64,000 bases of DNA. Origin: Kudoa neothunni (Eukaryota > Cnidaria). The stretch spans positions 11,222,001 to 11,286,000 of the forward strand of contig OZ199838.1 of the NCBI GenBank assembly GCA_964304625.1. Direction: 5' to 3'. Of this stretch, positions 22,238-34,591 are shown piece after piece; position 1 is the first letter of the stretch; each line of letters starts with the position of its first letter. Position numbers and translations under genes: made by a program. A model generated the notes under the pieces. It made no database searches. It had not been told where the DNA came from and was given only the letters and a program-made list of their open reading frames with translations.

Positions 22238-22910
22238 GGTTAAACTCCTACATTACTGTAGAAAGAAAGATAGTGTCTTTTTCCATTACACCGGTGCATG
22301 TGCGGGGGATTATAGGATTATGTTTATTTCGCATTTTTCTACAGGTTATAACGCTTTTACAATCAAAATAGCCTTTAAAAATGATAAAATATATCTTGTA
22401 GTATTAGGATGACTAATCAGAATTTTATTTAGAAAATTTCAAATACTTTTTTGGGATTCCAGGTCTACCTTTTGATGTAACCTCTTTCATTTGTAATGTC
22501 ATTATTTTATTTTGCGCATTTTTTTTCACTAACTCTCTTAGTGACAATTTTTTCGAAATTTTGTAATGAGTTGGATATCCCATTGTAAACTACAAATGCA
22601 TTTACAAGTGAGATATCAATCATGTTATAAAACACAACTAACGGCCATCTTCCGGTGAAACGTCTCACTGAGACCGATGCTAACATATGATCTACAGTGT
22701 CAACACCTCGTTTAGCAGCATTATACTGTAGGATAACATCTGGCTTATGGTGAAACATTCAGGAGAGTTTTGTGTTATGGTTGAATATACACAATAGGAG
22801 GAAATTCTTATTTTTTGAGTAAACGATGCCAACATTTTCTTTTTGTTTAAAAAAAATTTTTATTCATTCATCGGGGTTCTTCTACCGGGTTTTTCATTCA
22901 TTTTCAGGTA

Positions 22911-24047
22911 TTGTGATGATCAATTTCGGATTTTGGCGCAATAAAGTAACACGTATAAATGTAATTCAATAAGTACTATTCAAAATAGGTTTATAACTTT
23001 TTCATAATATTAATCACGAGAAATATCATCCATTAAATGGCATTTCGCCAAAAACACTTCGGAATGATGACAAAAACTTTTGATTTCATCCTCCGAAACA
23101 GACTCTGCCGCAGCCTTCATTCTTGAAATCAAATCATCCGTTCCGCGCAAAGCGCCGTCTTTTCTAACCTTAGATTTAATAAGCGAGAAGACTTCCTCAC
23201 ATGGGTTAAGGAACGGCGAATATCTAGGTAAGTAATGTATTTCTCCCTCAGATTTGTCATAAAATTCTGTGTTTGCGTGATGGAATCTTACGTTATCCGT
23301 GACAATGACGAAATTATCCTCCATAATATTTTCAATTTCCCAAAGGAAGTCTTGGAATATGTCTGTGTTGACAGATGAAAATACAGCCTCGCAATGTACC
23401 AGGTCAGTTCCACAAATCGCCAATATCATCGTAACGTTTGGGCCACGACTATTTGGTAATGTCACATTAGGAGTTGTTCCACTTGGTGACTTTCCGTGGG
23501 CCCTCAGCATATGGAGATTGAAAGGACTTTCGTCCACAAATACAAGTTTTGTGTATCTTGTGTTGATGTCTAACTGCGTATACCATTGGGCGTACACATT
23601 CCTCTCCCTCTTTACATCGGGGGAATTCCTACTCGAGGGAACTGGCCGGGTTGGTTTAAGTGTTATATTCATGTCTTTAAGCCACCTCCAGACAGTAGTG
23701 GGGCAGACATTTAACTGTAACTTTTCAATCATTGATACGATTGTAATAGTACAGTTGTCTTGAATTAATCGAATAAGAATCATTTTTTATTTGATCGTTA
23801 AAAACAACCCTTCTAACACTCCCTCGAGGAGATTTTTTATCCGATAAGGTGATGTAATATTTTTTGACAATACTGTTTACAGTCGATGGGCGAATATACA
23901 AAAATTCCGCCACTTCTGCCTGGGTTTTCCCCTTTTTAACAACTTGTTCGATAATTTTTTTTCTATTTTTTTCAGAAGTAACATTGTATTTGACCATTTT
24001 TTATCGCTAGAAAAGGTTGCGCGAAAATCCGAAATTGATTATCATAA
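22911..24047 (-). mobile_element. Tc1/IS630-like transposon inserted in PiggyBac
   Basis: Terminal inverted repeats pair as TTGTGATGATCAATTTCGG at the left and (other strand) TTATGATAATCAATTTCGG at the right, extending into ATTTT-GCGCAA. TA dinucleotides flank at 22909-22910 and 24048-24049. Element length is 1137 bp, with one minus-strand transposase filling most of it. It lies inside the PiggyBac coding region in the same orientation. Good end similarity and an almost open gene mark it as the youngest in the nest. Confidence 0.92.
23010..23997 (-). pseudogene. Tc1/IS630-type DDE transposase, one frameshift
   Basis: Cut-and-paste transposase of the IS630-Tc1-mariner group. From ATG 23997: a helix-turn-helix (QAEVAEFLYIRPSTVNSIVK), then a second DNA-binding region (VCPTTVWRWLKDMNI), then a DDE_3 catalytic core with FVDESPFNLHM (first D), VIVTDNVRFHHA (second D) and LPRYSPFLNPCEEVFSLIKS (E). 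Between the second D and the first E of PCEE there are 32 residues, slightly fewer than the 34 of classic Tc1. Two overlapping frames (23725-23997 and 23010-23783) join after FNDQIK at about 23780 with one single-base shift in a run of A. Apart from that the protein is complete, about 330-340 residues. Confidence 0.88.
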
Positions 24048-24921
24048 TATACGAAATTGATCGCAACAAAATCCGAATATGGATGAAAACTCCGGTATTA
24101 GGGAGGAGGAATGGTGGTATGTCTCGTTTGTCCTTACAAATTGTACCAATTATGGTGATCCTTCTTTTGATTAATTCATCAGCCAAAGGAATCGATGTAA
24201 AATTATTATCGCAACCCAAATTACATCCTGAAGCAATTAGATTTTCAGTAAATTTGAGAGAAATATTCTTACTAACATCATGAACTTTGGCATCAGTCGA
24301 ACATTTTTTACCAATGTATGCATTCGTATTTAATACATTGGAAGTCTACGGATCTATTATTAAAAAAAATTTTAACCCGTATTTCGCAGGTTTATTCTTT
24401 ATGTATTGCGTGAACGAGTGGTTACCCCTAAAGGATACCAACTATTCCTCAAGACACACATCAAACCCAGGATTATAACTTTTGCTCCCAATATTGACTC
24501 AGATATCCCAGATCTCTCTAATGGGGAAAAATTTATACAGTAATTTTCTCTGCTCTCTTGTATTTGCATCGTCAAGATGGATCGCTCTGGTTAATTGTCT
24601 AAATCATTGTATATTTGTCTGCCTTCAGTAGAACTAAACAAATCAACTAATGGTTCTTGACGATCTTTATGGATAGCCATATACAAGATATAGCCAATAA
24701 AACCATGTGTCTCATTGCTATCAACGTTTTCCCCATTTATTCCCATATTGGTTGGTAAATTCAATGATTTTGTTCATTATTTCCAAGGGGATAAATGGTG
24801 AAAACATCCAGCGATACTAGAAATTCTTTGAGTGGCGTATGGAGTCACGCGTTGTTTTTAATTTACTATGTTTTTCGCTGCATCTTTTGTTTTTCTTGTT
24901 TTCACGACGCTCCACACATTA

Positions 24922-26797
24922 CGGTTGTACCCCGACATTGCGTGACTCGATACCGCGTAATTTAATTTTTTTAGCATTATATGCTTTAATTCACTACATA
25001 AAACAAAAGAATCATATTCAGTATTCTTAAATGGGTAATTATACGAAAAAACAAAATTTTGAACAAGCGGATACAAAACAAATTAGGAAAACCCTTGTCT
25101 CGCTATTGCGTAACTCATTTTTTGACTTTATTCATTTAATCTGATGGATGCACTATAAAAAGCATTTCAAGTTATCAAATAACTAATGAAGATATAATAA
25201 AAATAATTGATTTCTATAATTTTTGAATTCTATATCGGGTGCTAATGGTATTACTGTAAAACGTTTCAGTTTACCAATTAATATAAACGTCAATATTGCT
25301 CGATAATTTAAAATAGGTTACTTAAATCTTTATAGAAGTTTTTCTAAACAAGACAAACCATAGATTTAAAGACTTCAAATTCTTGAAAAATATTTAAACC
25401 TCCGAAAATATAAAGATATAAAAATAATATTTACAATTGGGTAGTTTCAATGCGAAAAAAATATTATCTAATTTTTTAATGATCGAATAATCTTGTATTA
25501 TTGTCAAAGATATTCGAATAAAAGATTTTAACGGAAGTGAGGGTTAGTTTAATAATTGCAGAAGGCTTACGGTCTGAAAAACTCAAATTTCACGGGGAAA
25601 AAGAACGCTGATTTATATATATTTATCTATGGATGAGAAATTTTCCCGAGATCTTGTCAAGATACAATCCGGAATACATATTAAATTTGTATGGGACGGC
25701 TCATTTTTATGAACAGCTGATACAGCGTACGTCCACTATTAAAAATTAGCACAATGTAAGGATGTAAAACAATTCCAAAGCGTGCTACGACTTTTATCAC
25801 TTCTGCAATGACCGAAGAAAAATTTTAATTACACATAATAACAAAATTTTAGGAAAAATCGCTGTTTTGGGAACTAAAGAGTTTTCAGTTTAGTGCCATT
25901 CGCACACGAATGTGTGATTATCTTCATCTATGTTTTATCAGATCCTCAAAGATATGAACCAGAGATTCATTAAAGAAAACAGGAAAGTTTTTTTTATTAT
26001 AAAAGTGCTCATATTGTCCTTAATCGGTCGATGATTTCAAAAACATCCAGCTCCTACTTCTGTCAAAAACACTGCGTGTGTGGTGCAGCCAATTTATCTG
26101 GGGATAATTCACCGCTTAAAAGCCAACTAGAGAAAAATATTATGCATAAATGTGCTATTCGGAGAGATGAACCCAAAAATATTTAAATATGCCGCATTTG
26201 ATTACTTAAATACGTTAAAATCGGTTCGGGAATGGTTACGATTAAAAAATTAATAATTGAGTTAATAATCCGCCCATTTTCAAACAAAAATAATTTATTT
26301 TTTCTTCATTTTTATTGAAAGATTAGCAAGATAAAACTTTAAACTAATTTGATGATGAAATAACATTATAAAGTAATTAATCGAAAAATTTTAATATTCG
26401 TTTGTGTAGATAATAATGATATTATTTTGTTAGAGGAAAATGAAATTTTTCATTTAAATTAAGATGATCAAAGTAAACTTACTTTTTGGAGCGAAGATAC
26501 TGATCTCATACACAACGATGAAATCGTTACAACGTTTCAGGTATAAAATCTTATAAATACGCGAAAAAACGTATGTCGTTGAGAATCCTATTGAATTATT
26601 TTCTGTACATCAAGTTAAGGATGCCTTGCGCTAATTTATAAATAAATTAATGAAAAGTTATAAAGTAGATGAATTATTTTGTAAGGAATGTTCAATTAAC
26701 AGCTTGTTGCGCACGCACTTCTAGATTTGCCTAATGTTTGTCTATTGCGTGATTTTTCCACTGCCCAACAATATTATGCAATATCGAGACACGACTG
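24922..26797 (+). mobile_element. Pogo/Tigger transposon relic inserted in PiggyBac
   Basis: Left tip CGGTTGTACCCCGACATTGC and right tip (other strand) CAGTCGTGTCTCGATATTGC can be aligned over 20 bases with every difference a transition. TA at 24920-24921 and 26798-26799 flank it. Length is 1876 bp, like the 1860-bp element at 47736. The plus-strand coding region is badly decayed; near 26500 fragments such as DEIVTTFQ and ENPIELFSVHQVKDALR suggest the C-terminus of a Tigger transposase. Removing it joins two PiggyBac pieces (ADYLADKN with VWSVVKT). Confidence 0.82.
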
Positions 26798-26934
26798 TAT
26801 TATTTTTATCAGCAAGGTAATCAGCATATTCGCTAATCATGGATTTATCTTCAACGTCTGTACTATCAGACTCCCCTTATATACCAAATCCAATGCATCG
26901 AGATCAGATTCATGGATACTATATACCTATATAC

Positions 26935-27540
26935 CAAAGGTCGGCAACGACCGACCCCCGCAAGGGATGTCATTGATAAAGTTAATTTTTTTGACGGTGC
27001 TTATATAATTTCCCCAGCTTTTAATGTCGATCTCTTCAGCATATAAATAAGCTTAATAGCAATGTGAACTATGTTACTTAAGTATTATTCCCTTTTTTTA
27101 AACATAAAAATGCTTAAAAAAATAAAGATTAAAATTTTTCCCCGAGCAAATTTCTTACCTATTTTTACTGATTGTACGATATTAGTTTTATTGTAGCTAA
27201 TGGAAACGTTTAATTATTGCTCTTTACGATTTAGAACCATAATTTGAATATATAAACGTTTAAATTCAACACCAAAAATATCAGGTAAATTATGAAATAA
27301 AAAATTGTATAAAACCAGTAATTCCCTCATAAAAATATCGAACATTCACTTTCGTTATGTTTCTTTTTCTCGTTAAAATAAAAATATATTTTTTTAAATG
27401 TCCAAATACAAATTTACTAATCCAATTTTCAATTGTATTGTGAAAAATTTATTACATCTACTGGATATAAATATTCTGGCCTGCCTCTTAGTTTGGCATG
27501 ATTATCCGGCCCGTCAACCTAGTAGGGTTGCCGCCCCCTG
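26935..27540. mobile_element. hAT MITE with perfect 8-bp target duplication
   Basis: The left tip CAAAGGTCGGCAACGA and the right tip (other strand) CAGGGGGCGGCAACC are inverted repeats of hAT type. CTATATAC at 26927-26934 is repeated exactly at 27541-27548. It is 606 bp with no transposase gene. It shares tips and subterminal TCCGGCCCGTC with the element at 545-1036, so both belong to one family. It sits in the 5' part of the PiggyBac gene. Confidence 0.93.
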
Positions 27541-27639
27541 CTATATACTATCATCGCTACTTGCTAAAAAATATTCTGGCGCCACTAAAACACGTTTCAC
27601 GCATGCGCGTCAGGGGGTTTAGTATTTGTCATTTTTCGG

Positions 27640-28128
27640 CATGAAGCCACCGTTCGATTTAAGTTTTCTTATATTAATGTAATTATTGAATTGTATAGTG
27701 TTGAAATTTCAAATTAAAATCTGGGGTCTTTTGTCACCCTATTTATTAATTTGTTACTCGGAGTGGAGGATGTGTTTTTTCAAATCCTCGCCATGTTGAT
27801 TCATAATTTTTTTTTAAATATTTATTAATATGTATTTGAGTTACAAAAACATGGCTGAAATATTATTAGTGAAAACTTTCTGGTTTTCGAGAAAACCGAA
27901 ACGTAATTTCTTTTGGGGTCATTTTCACCCCATGTTATTTGGTATATTTTTATTGTTTTAATATTATTATAAAATATGAAAATCTCTTTAATTAGTATTT
28001 TTATATAGATTTTTGTGTCCTAGGAGAATAACAGAAATTTAAGCTTTGGCAATTATTTCGATTTCGAGAAAATCGCGTTTCAAATCGCACCAGGGTCCTT
28101 TTTCACATTATGTTACTTAGAAGGTTAA
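27640..28128. repeat. Tandem degenerate repeats next to a PiggyBac-like tip
   Basis: Three copies of a motif like TGGGGTCATTTTCACCCCAT occur near 27722, 27918 and 28089, each preceded by a similar A/T-rich block (TTTTCGAGAAAACCG, TTTCGAGAAAATCGC), giving a unit of roughly 170-195 bp. The right edge reads TTAGAAGGTTAA (TTAA at 28125-28128), which inverted is TTAACCTTCTAAGT, a PiggyBac-like tip also seen at 58508. Probably a non-autonomous PiggyBac with repeated subterminal motifs; the left end is unclear. Confidence 0.45.
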
Positions 28129-29771
28129 GCTGTTTATAACATTGAATAATGCTCTCTAGTGTGTTAAAATTTGAAAGTGATTAATATTTACTTCTTTTCT
28201 CGTTAATGTTAAAATTTATTCAACGGACTTAATAAAATAACATCTATAAGTCTTCATTCCATCAAAAACAGCGTAAAATGAAAATTCGTGGCAATACAAC
28301 CTTCATCAGGAAAAACTTTTGTGCATATGGAGTTAATAAACGGAAAATAAATAAGTATTATATTAGGTTTAATTAAAAAAGTGGATATACGATTCTAAAT
28401 GAGACTAGAATGAGATCAAACCATTCTGATTCTATTCGGGTGGAGGACACGTTAAATATCATTATTGATTTTCAAGTACGTCACACTGCCAATTATCTTA
28501 TAATTATCCTCGCCCCTCCAGAGCGGTTTATTAAACGTTTAAAAATTCCCATGCCCCAGTGTTGAGAAACATTGCAGTATACTCTAATCACACCTTCCGC
28601 GATCCAATAAGAAACATCAAGCAGAATGAGGTATGACCAAAACTTGGGTTTGAACTTGCGAATTCACGATTCGCAGTCGAATTGAATCACGTCTTTGCAA
28701 TTCATCAACTGCTATCCTTTCCATATGAAGAGGAATTATGGTAAAACATTATTGATATATGCTTCAAAAATTGTTTATGCCAAAGGTTAATCAATCTGAA
28801 CTAACTTTGACACATTTAATCTTATTTGTTGTGTAGCACCGCTTGGCAAAATCGATAGGAACATGCTCAATAAATTCTCATTTTATTCCGCTATTCTTTA
28901 TGCTGACCAGAATTACATTATGGTTATGAATAATGTTTTCTCCCATTATTCTAAAAAGTCTTTTTTTAATTTTTGTGTACAAATAATTTCTTACCAAGAT
29001 ATTCTCTCTCTTGGGCCCACGTGAAGAAGCATTCTCTCACATTAAGTCTAATGTCCGATGAAATCCTTTCATTTTAAGGTTGAGTACATTAAAAAAGAAG
29101 GTGAACAACGTAAATTGTGGTAAATGAAAATGATTTAAAATTTATTTTTGTCTCTTTGAGACACTTTTTACTATTTATCACCTTTGGATGTCTAACTATT
29201 TTAATATATTAGATGAATTTTTTATGTGGAAACTAGCTATTATTTTGATAACAACATTAAATAAATGATTAGAAATCTCTAACAAGCATAGGATTAGGCA
29301 ATATCGTTTTGTTGGCGGTAAACCCAATTACTATACTATGCAAGGTTTAAATATGAGGTGACCAATTGACAGCTTAATCTAGTACACAAGGTTCAATGGA
29401 AAATTAATGAGTTTCACTTTTCTCTTTATTAAATTTATTTTAAGAATCATTAAACTTGAAAGAATAACCAGGCAGGAATCCTGCAGCTGAAACTTAGAAT
29501 TCAATGGGAAATACGGGAAACAAACGAACAACTCTCCACAGTGCTACTTTGCAACGAAAAAGAAATTAGTTTAAACAGAGAATATATAAATATGTTGTTT
29601 CATACAAAATAATACAAACAAAAAATAAAGCGTTCCGTCGAATTATTGGTGGCCATCTACTAATTCAAACTATCATTGATTCGGTTTGATTTTTCGAAAT
29701 TTGTAACAACAACTAAATAATATATCCGTTAAACTGTGGATGGATGGTGTGGATAGCTGAGAATTTGTAAA
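28129..29771. other. A+T-rich intergenic stretch
   Basis: A plus-strand frame open from about 28378 to 28564 (NHSDSIRVEDTLNIIIDFQV in its middle) has coding-like composition but no recognisable family, ATG context or splice partners. Nothing else supportable was seen. Confidence 0.35.
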
Positions 29772-31715
29772 TCACTTCCAAAAAGAGACTTTAAAATGAT
29801 CAAATCGGCCATAAGATTCGTTGTTTTCCGACGACACTGTAGAGCGGTAGCCAACGTCTGGAGTGTTGCCACCACTATGGGAGTGCTTTTTCTTACCATT
29901 TTTTTTGTCTGTACAGAAATGTGAGGGAGTAGGCTTTCTTGAGTGAGATCTGAAACGTTCGACACGGTTTTGTTGGTTGTTTCTCATATCGTTGAGGATG
30001 GTGCTAGTTACTCTATTGGTTGAGGATGGTGTACCATGACAACCATTCTTGAAATGGGTTAATGTGTTTGATAAAGAAACAATTAGATACTACCTGGTTT
30101 TGATTGGCCGCCGAAGTACCAAAATCGGTGGTAGCATGAACATGCTGATAATTATGAAAAGGGATAGAGAATGAATTGTAATTGGCCAACTGTGAGTCAT
30201 ACAATCCCAAAGAATCGTCCTGAAGCAATTAGAATTAGTTTTATTATTCCAATATAACTCACATAATTTATTATGTGCGGATCGTTTTAATGTGTTGCAT
30301 TGGGATGAAAGAGCATCATTAGGTGTGCCTTGGGAAAAATTCTCCTAGTTGTTATGTCAAACAACGTACAGTCGAGTTTAGAAAGCTACCTGATAACACC
30401 ATTCAAATTTATTATCAACAATGAATCCATTTCTTCGACATGCTTTAAAAAATATATTGTACAATAAGTCGTAGTCAGGTTGTTGTTCGAATTCCAATTG
30501 TTTCACATAGCTCATGTATTGAATCCATTCATCTAAAAAATTAAGCATGAATAGAGCAAAAAGCTTTCAATTAAGATAAAAAAATACCAGCTAAATTATA
30601 GCAAAGTGTAGGTATAGTGGTGTTATTCTTAACTTGACCGATTTTATTGTAACGATCAAAAATATTTTCTGCTTTTAGACCCTGCCAAGGTAGAGCGCCT
30701 CTCAAAAAGTAAATGAGCATGTATCCGAGTGATTCAAGATCGTCTCTTCTGCTTTGTTCTTAAGAATAGATATTTTTGGTGTGTGCCATTCAAAATAAAA
30801 CAACCGATCACATACCACAACCAAGATGAGTGTTCACACTCATGTATCTAGCTGTACCGCTTAGATTTTTGTTATTGCAAAACGGTATGTGTTTTTTTGT
30901 TTCCAAGTTGATGTAAGGTTTGGCAAGACCAAAATCGATTATATAAATGGTTCCTTCTTTGGTACCGTTACCAATAACAAAATTTTCAGGTTTCACATCA
31001 CGAAATATGATTCCTTTTGAATGTACATACTCAAATCGTTTCACCTAGAATATCGATTATCGCCAAAGAATATGCAGACACATACCAATTGCATCGCTAT
31101 CATCAATACAGTTTTGTATACAAATTTTCGACTATATTTCATGAAAAGCTGCTCCAAATTCGGACCAAGATACTCCAAAACCAATGCATTATGGGTAGCA
31201 AAAGGGCCAAAGTAATACACGTTTGGTATACCTTCTAAAAATAAAAATAAGTTCACCAAGATGATAATAATTCATCCTAACAATATAGTATCACCTACCT
31301 GATCTACCCAATAGAAGATAGAATCGATGTTCACTTTTAAGTTGGGGTATACGAGCTCGCATTGATTCCTATAATACAATAAACATCAAAAATAACAAAA
31401 TCATATTGTGTGGTTACCAATTTGACGGCTACATGTACGCCGCTGTTCACATCTCTACCTACAGGGAGAATTAATCAAAATTATTCGTGTTGTTTTTGAT
31501 GAAAAATAAATCCATGGCATAAACGTGTGATTACCCAATCTCACTTCCCCAAAATTTCCAAACCCTATTTTTCTACCAACACAATATCTATTGGCGATCA
31601 TTGTCGGATTCGAAGAGTTATTGTTCATCGAAACTGATGTTGTGGAGGTCATAGTCGATCTTGACATCAGACTACCACTGACCAGTGTACGACGACTGGT
31701 TGAACCGTCGTTCAT
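29772..31715 (-). CDS. CSNK1G: Casein kinase 1 gamma
   Basis: Serine/threonine kinase of the CK1 family; gamma members are membrane-associated and act in Wnt and vesicle pathways. Seen in order: [19 protein letters not shown] (glycine loop), [17 protein letters not shown] (catalytic lysine), [37 protein letters not shown] (catalytic loop), [11 protein letters not shown] (DFG), [38 protein letters not shown] and DYDLLYNIF. Eight introns restore one frame without correction: 31459-31534, 31369-31417, 31235-31298, 31045-31085, 30759-30815, 30533-30587, 30220-30389 (170 bp) and 30048-30093. The HLGCEQSRRDD junction has C where relatives have K. The C-terminal tail is serine/histidine/asparagine-rich ([17 protein letters not shown]) and I see no palmitoylation-type basic-cysteine end. 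Confidence 0.93.
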
Positions 31716-34591
31716 TTTATTTCAACACAGTGATCAAATTTAACACTACTGGTGTTACAATAACGGCAAAATGTTACTATTTAAAAACGTTCGATCAATT
31801 ACAACCCAAAATATATTTCGTCTAAAACCGTCTGACATCGTCCTCATTCAAATTGGTGACAAAATGATTAGTTGTTTGTTATTGTGCTTGTTTTTATGCT
31901 AGTGATGTTTTTGACAGTATTATATTTTTAATATAACTAACCAAAAATTAAATTTTATTAAACAGAGTTCTTATTAATCAGACCATAAGTCAATTGGTTT
32001 AATTACTGTGATCGAAATAATCATTCAATAGAAATATCTATTTTGTATAATTACTCCTATGGACGTTTTCTGTATATTGTTACTTATTTGCGACTATACG
32101 AACCAATTTGTATCCCTGGTGGTATCGCCTTACAATGTAAATCAGTATTTTTTAGAAAGATTAACAATTGAGGGGAGATCATCTTACACTGAGTTGCCGC
32201 ACCGATAATACCTTATAAATATTTTATCTGGGTGGAATCGTTTGGTGTGAAGAATTAATTTGACAATATTTTTATTATTTTTGTCCAAGTCGCCTGAACA
32301 ATTAAGTTAATCTTGTGGTTATTATTGTATAATTCGTCGTTATTATACACTTAAATTTAATTAACATATTTATTTTAATCTTTTCATATGCACCGATATT
32401 CTAATACTGAGCGGCTTTGGGCGTTTACGGATTCTTACGCGGTTGCTAAAGCATGGGCAATATCGAGGGTGGGCGTTTCCGCCGACCATTCGCTTCCCAT
32501 ATTCTACTTGCTATGTGTATTTTAACAATTTTCTTATGTTTTAAAATCTGAATTGACATCATCTATCGAAGGATGCAGATAGTTTGACTTAAATGCATTC
32601 TACCATAAAGCTCTTCAGAATGCTTTAATCTCCTCTCTCAAATTGGGCCTGAGTTTTTTTTCAGAGTTCGCTAGTGATTTTAATTCTGAATAAAATTTTA
32701 AGAGTGTAAAACATTAATATGATAATTATTTGTTTCTAGTTTTGATAAATATGCGATGAAAATGGTCTATTCATAAGAAATGCTAATTACCTCTCATATT
32801 AAAATTAATTCGCTGCGCAATCTTTACATTAAAAAACTGGTTTGGTATATCTACTAACAAGAGAATAAAATAAATATTATTTTGATTTATTCGTAATACA
32901 TACTTAAGGATTCCTTGATCAATTTTTTTATCTTCATCCCTAGCTTAATGATAGATTAAAAATAATCTTTAAATTATTTACTGAGTTTTTAAATATTTTT
33001 TTTTTCTTATAAAATTGAATTTTGACAAACTAAAATTGTAATCTTTATACAAAAAGTGGTAGTTTCCGCGTATGTTTGAAGTAGTAGGCATGTGCCATGA
33101 GGAATTTTTTTAATAGAAATTTTAGTATACATTCGAAAGGTTTATAAGATTTCAAAAATTCGTTAATTCACTTAGAAATATGCATCTAACCAATATTATT
33201 ATCAAAAATAAAGAATTTCCTAGTATCCTATTTAAAAACCAGCTTAAAAAATACAGGTGTAGTATTAATGTTTGTTTACTTCAGAGTGATAGTCAACTAG
33301 GATGAACTTTTACATTCTATATGCAATGATAATACGTTGATTAAGGAAAAAATGTAATATTTACGTTAAATTTAACATTAGGAGTGATTTTAAGGAAAAT
33401 AAAGCACATAATGACATATTTACAAGTGATGTTGGGTTTCTCTTAAAACTTGTAGTATACACAAATTTTTTAATATATAGGTTCATTTTTTAAACGCTAT
33501 AGAGATATTAAAACAGGAAATATTACGAATTATTTAAATAAAAAAATGATTTGAGATAATTGATTATTGCCCTAATAGAACATTTTAGAAATGCATAAAA
33601 CATTCTAACAATATGATAAATACTTGAAGCTATTTAATCCTTTTATTTTAATTGAACACAAAATAATATTGTATTGAATAATTTTTGTAGAACAAACCTT
33701 TTTAAACAATTATACTAATCAAATATTTCAATCTGCTTTGTAAATTCTGTTCATGCACGTTCTGAGTATATAAAATTAAATAAATTTTTGATATGTTTCC
33801 TTGTAAAGAAAATTTTGTATTTAAGGCGTTGGTCAATCAAAAAGATACAATTTACTTCCAAATGCTTTATCGCTTGAAACAATTTAAAACTTCATATTTT
33901 TATTTCTTGCAAATCAAATTACTACCTGGATTAACTTAATGTAAATATTCATTCAAGTAAAAAATTTATCAAGCAAGAATTGATAAATAATTCTAGACTA
34001 AGAATGATGCAATTCCCCTGAGAAATACAAAAGGAAATGAACCAATAATCTGCCATTTCCAATTAATCAATGTATTATATTTAATAAGGTCATTTTTTAC
34101 TTTTAATCGTTCCTTTATTTTTAAAATTTTTTTTAAAATTATTAATGCTGAGATTAACAAAATTAAAATATTATCTGCTACGAAAAACTATGCAACGTTT
34201 ACAAAATTTTTACTAAATGACAGATATTAAATATTTCCAATTTATTTACATTTTTTAGACTGTCCTATTATATGATTATATCTATGTTTTCACAGATTTA
34301 TAAAATAAAACTACTGGTACCAATTAACTTTCTATTTTAATTTCCAAGTTATGCATATTTTGGCTAAAATATTATTTTCTGTAATGCACAGAACAAAAAA
34401 TAGCCAGTAAAATAGATTATATGAAAGGAAAAATAAGATTATTCAACTAATCATTGCCTAAATTACTTAAAAATTCTCTAAACCATCATCAAGCTAAACT
34501 GGATCTTTATGGTATTTTTAAATGTTTTATCTAAACATGAGCTAACAAATTGTTATTCTGAAGTATATCGAAAGTGATATACTATCATCTG
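31716..34591. other. Long A+T-rich intergenic stretch
   Basis: About 2.9 kb upstream of CSNK1G without recognised genes. A short G+C-richer patch at 32410-32510 (GGGCGTTTACGG, GGGTGGGCGTTTCCGCCGACC) stands out but has no frame or paired ends. Confidence 0.5.

Larger units (their letters stand above)
22242..27617 (-). mobile_element. PiggyBac transposon interrupted by three later elements
   Basis: Pieces of one minus-strand PiggyBac gene lie between other transposons. C-terminal side (22507-22758): KPDVILQYNAAKRGVDTVDH and RRFTGRWPLVVFYNMIDISL. Beyond the Tc1 (24050-24219): GCDNNFTSIPLADELIKRR, then the IHKDRQEPLVDLFSSTEGRQ part near 24650. VWSVVKTRKTKDAAK lies at 24860-24919. Beyond the Tigger (26800-26934) comes an acidic N-terminal part (SDSTDVEDKSMISEYADYLA). 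Beyond the hAT the acidic start continues (SSDDS). The gene is broken by further stops. The outer ends are uncertain: GGGGGTTTA near 27617 and TTAAACTCC near 22238 are candidates for degraded TTAA termini. Confidence 0.75.

Noticed and set aside
23299-23763. 154-codon plus-strand frame
   Set aside because: Antisense shadow of the Tc1 transposase, no independent motif.
32410-32510. G+C-richer patch as a CpG-island promoter
   Set aside because: Only about 100 bp, far from any start codon and without an adjacent gene.
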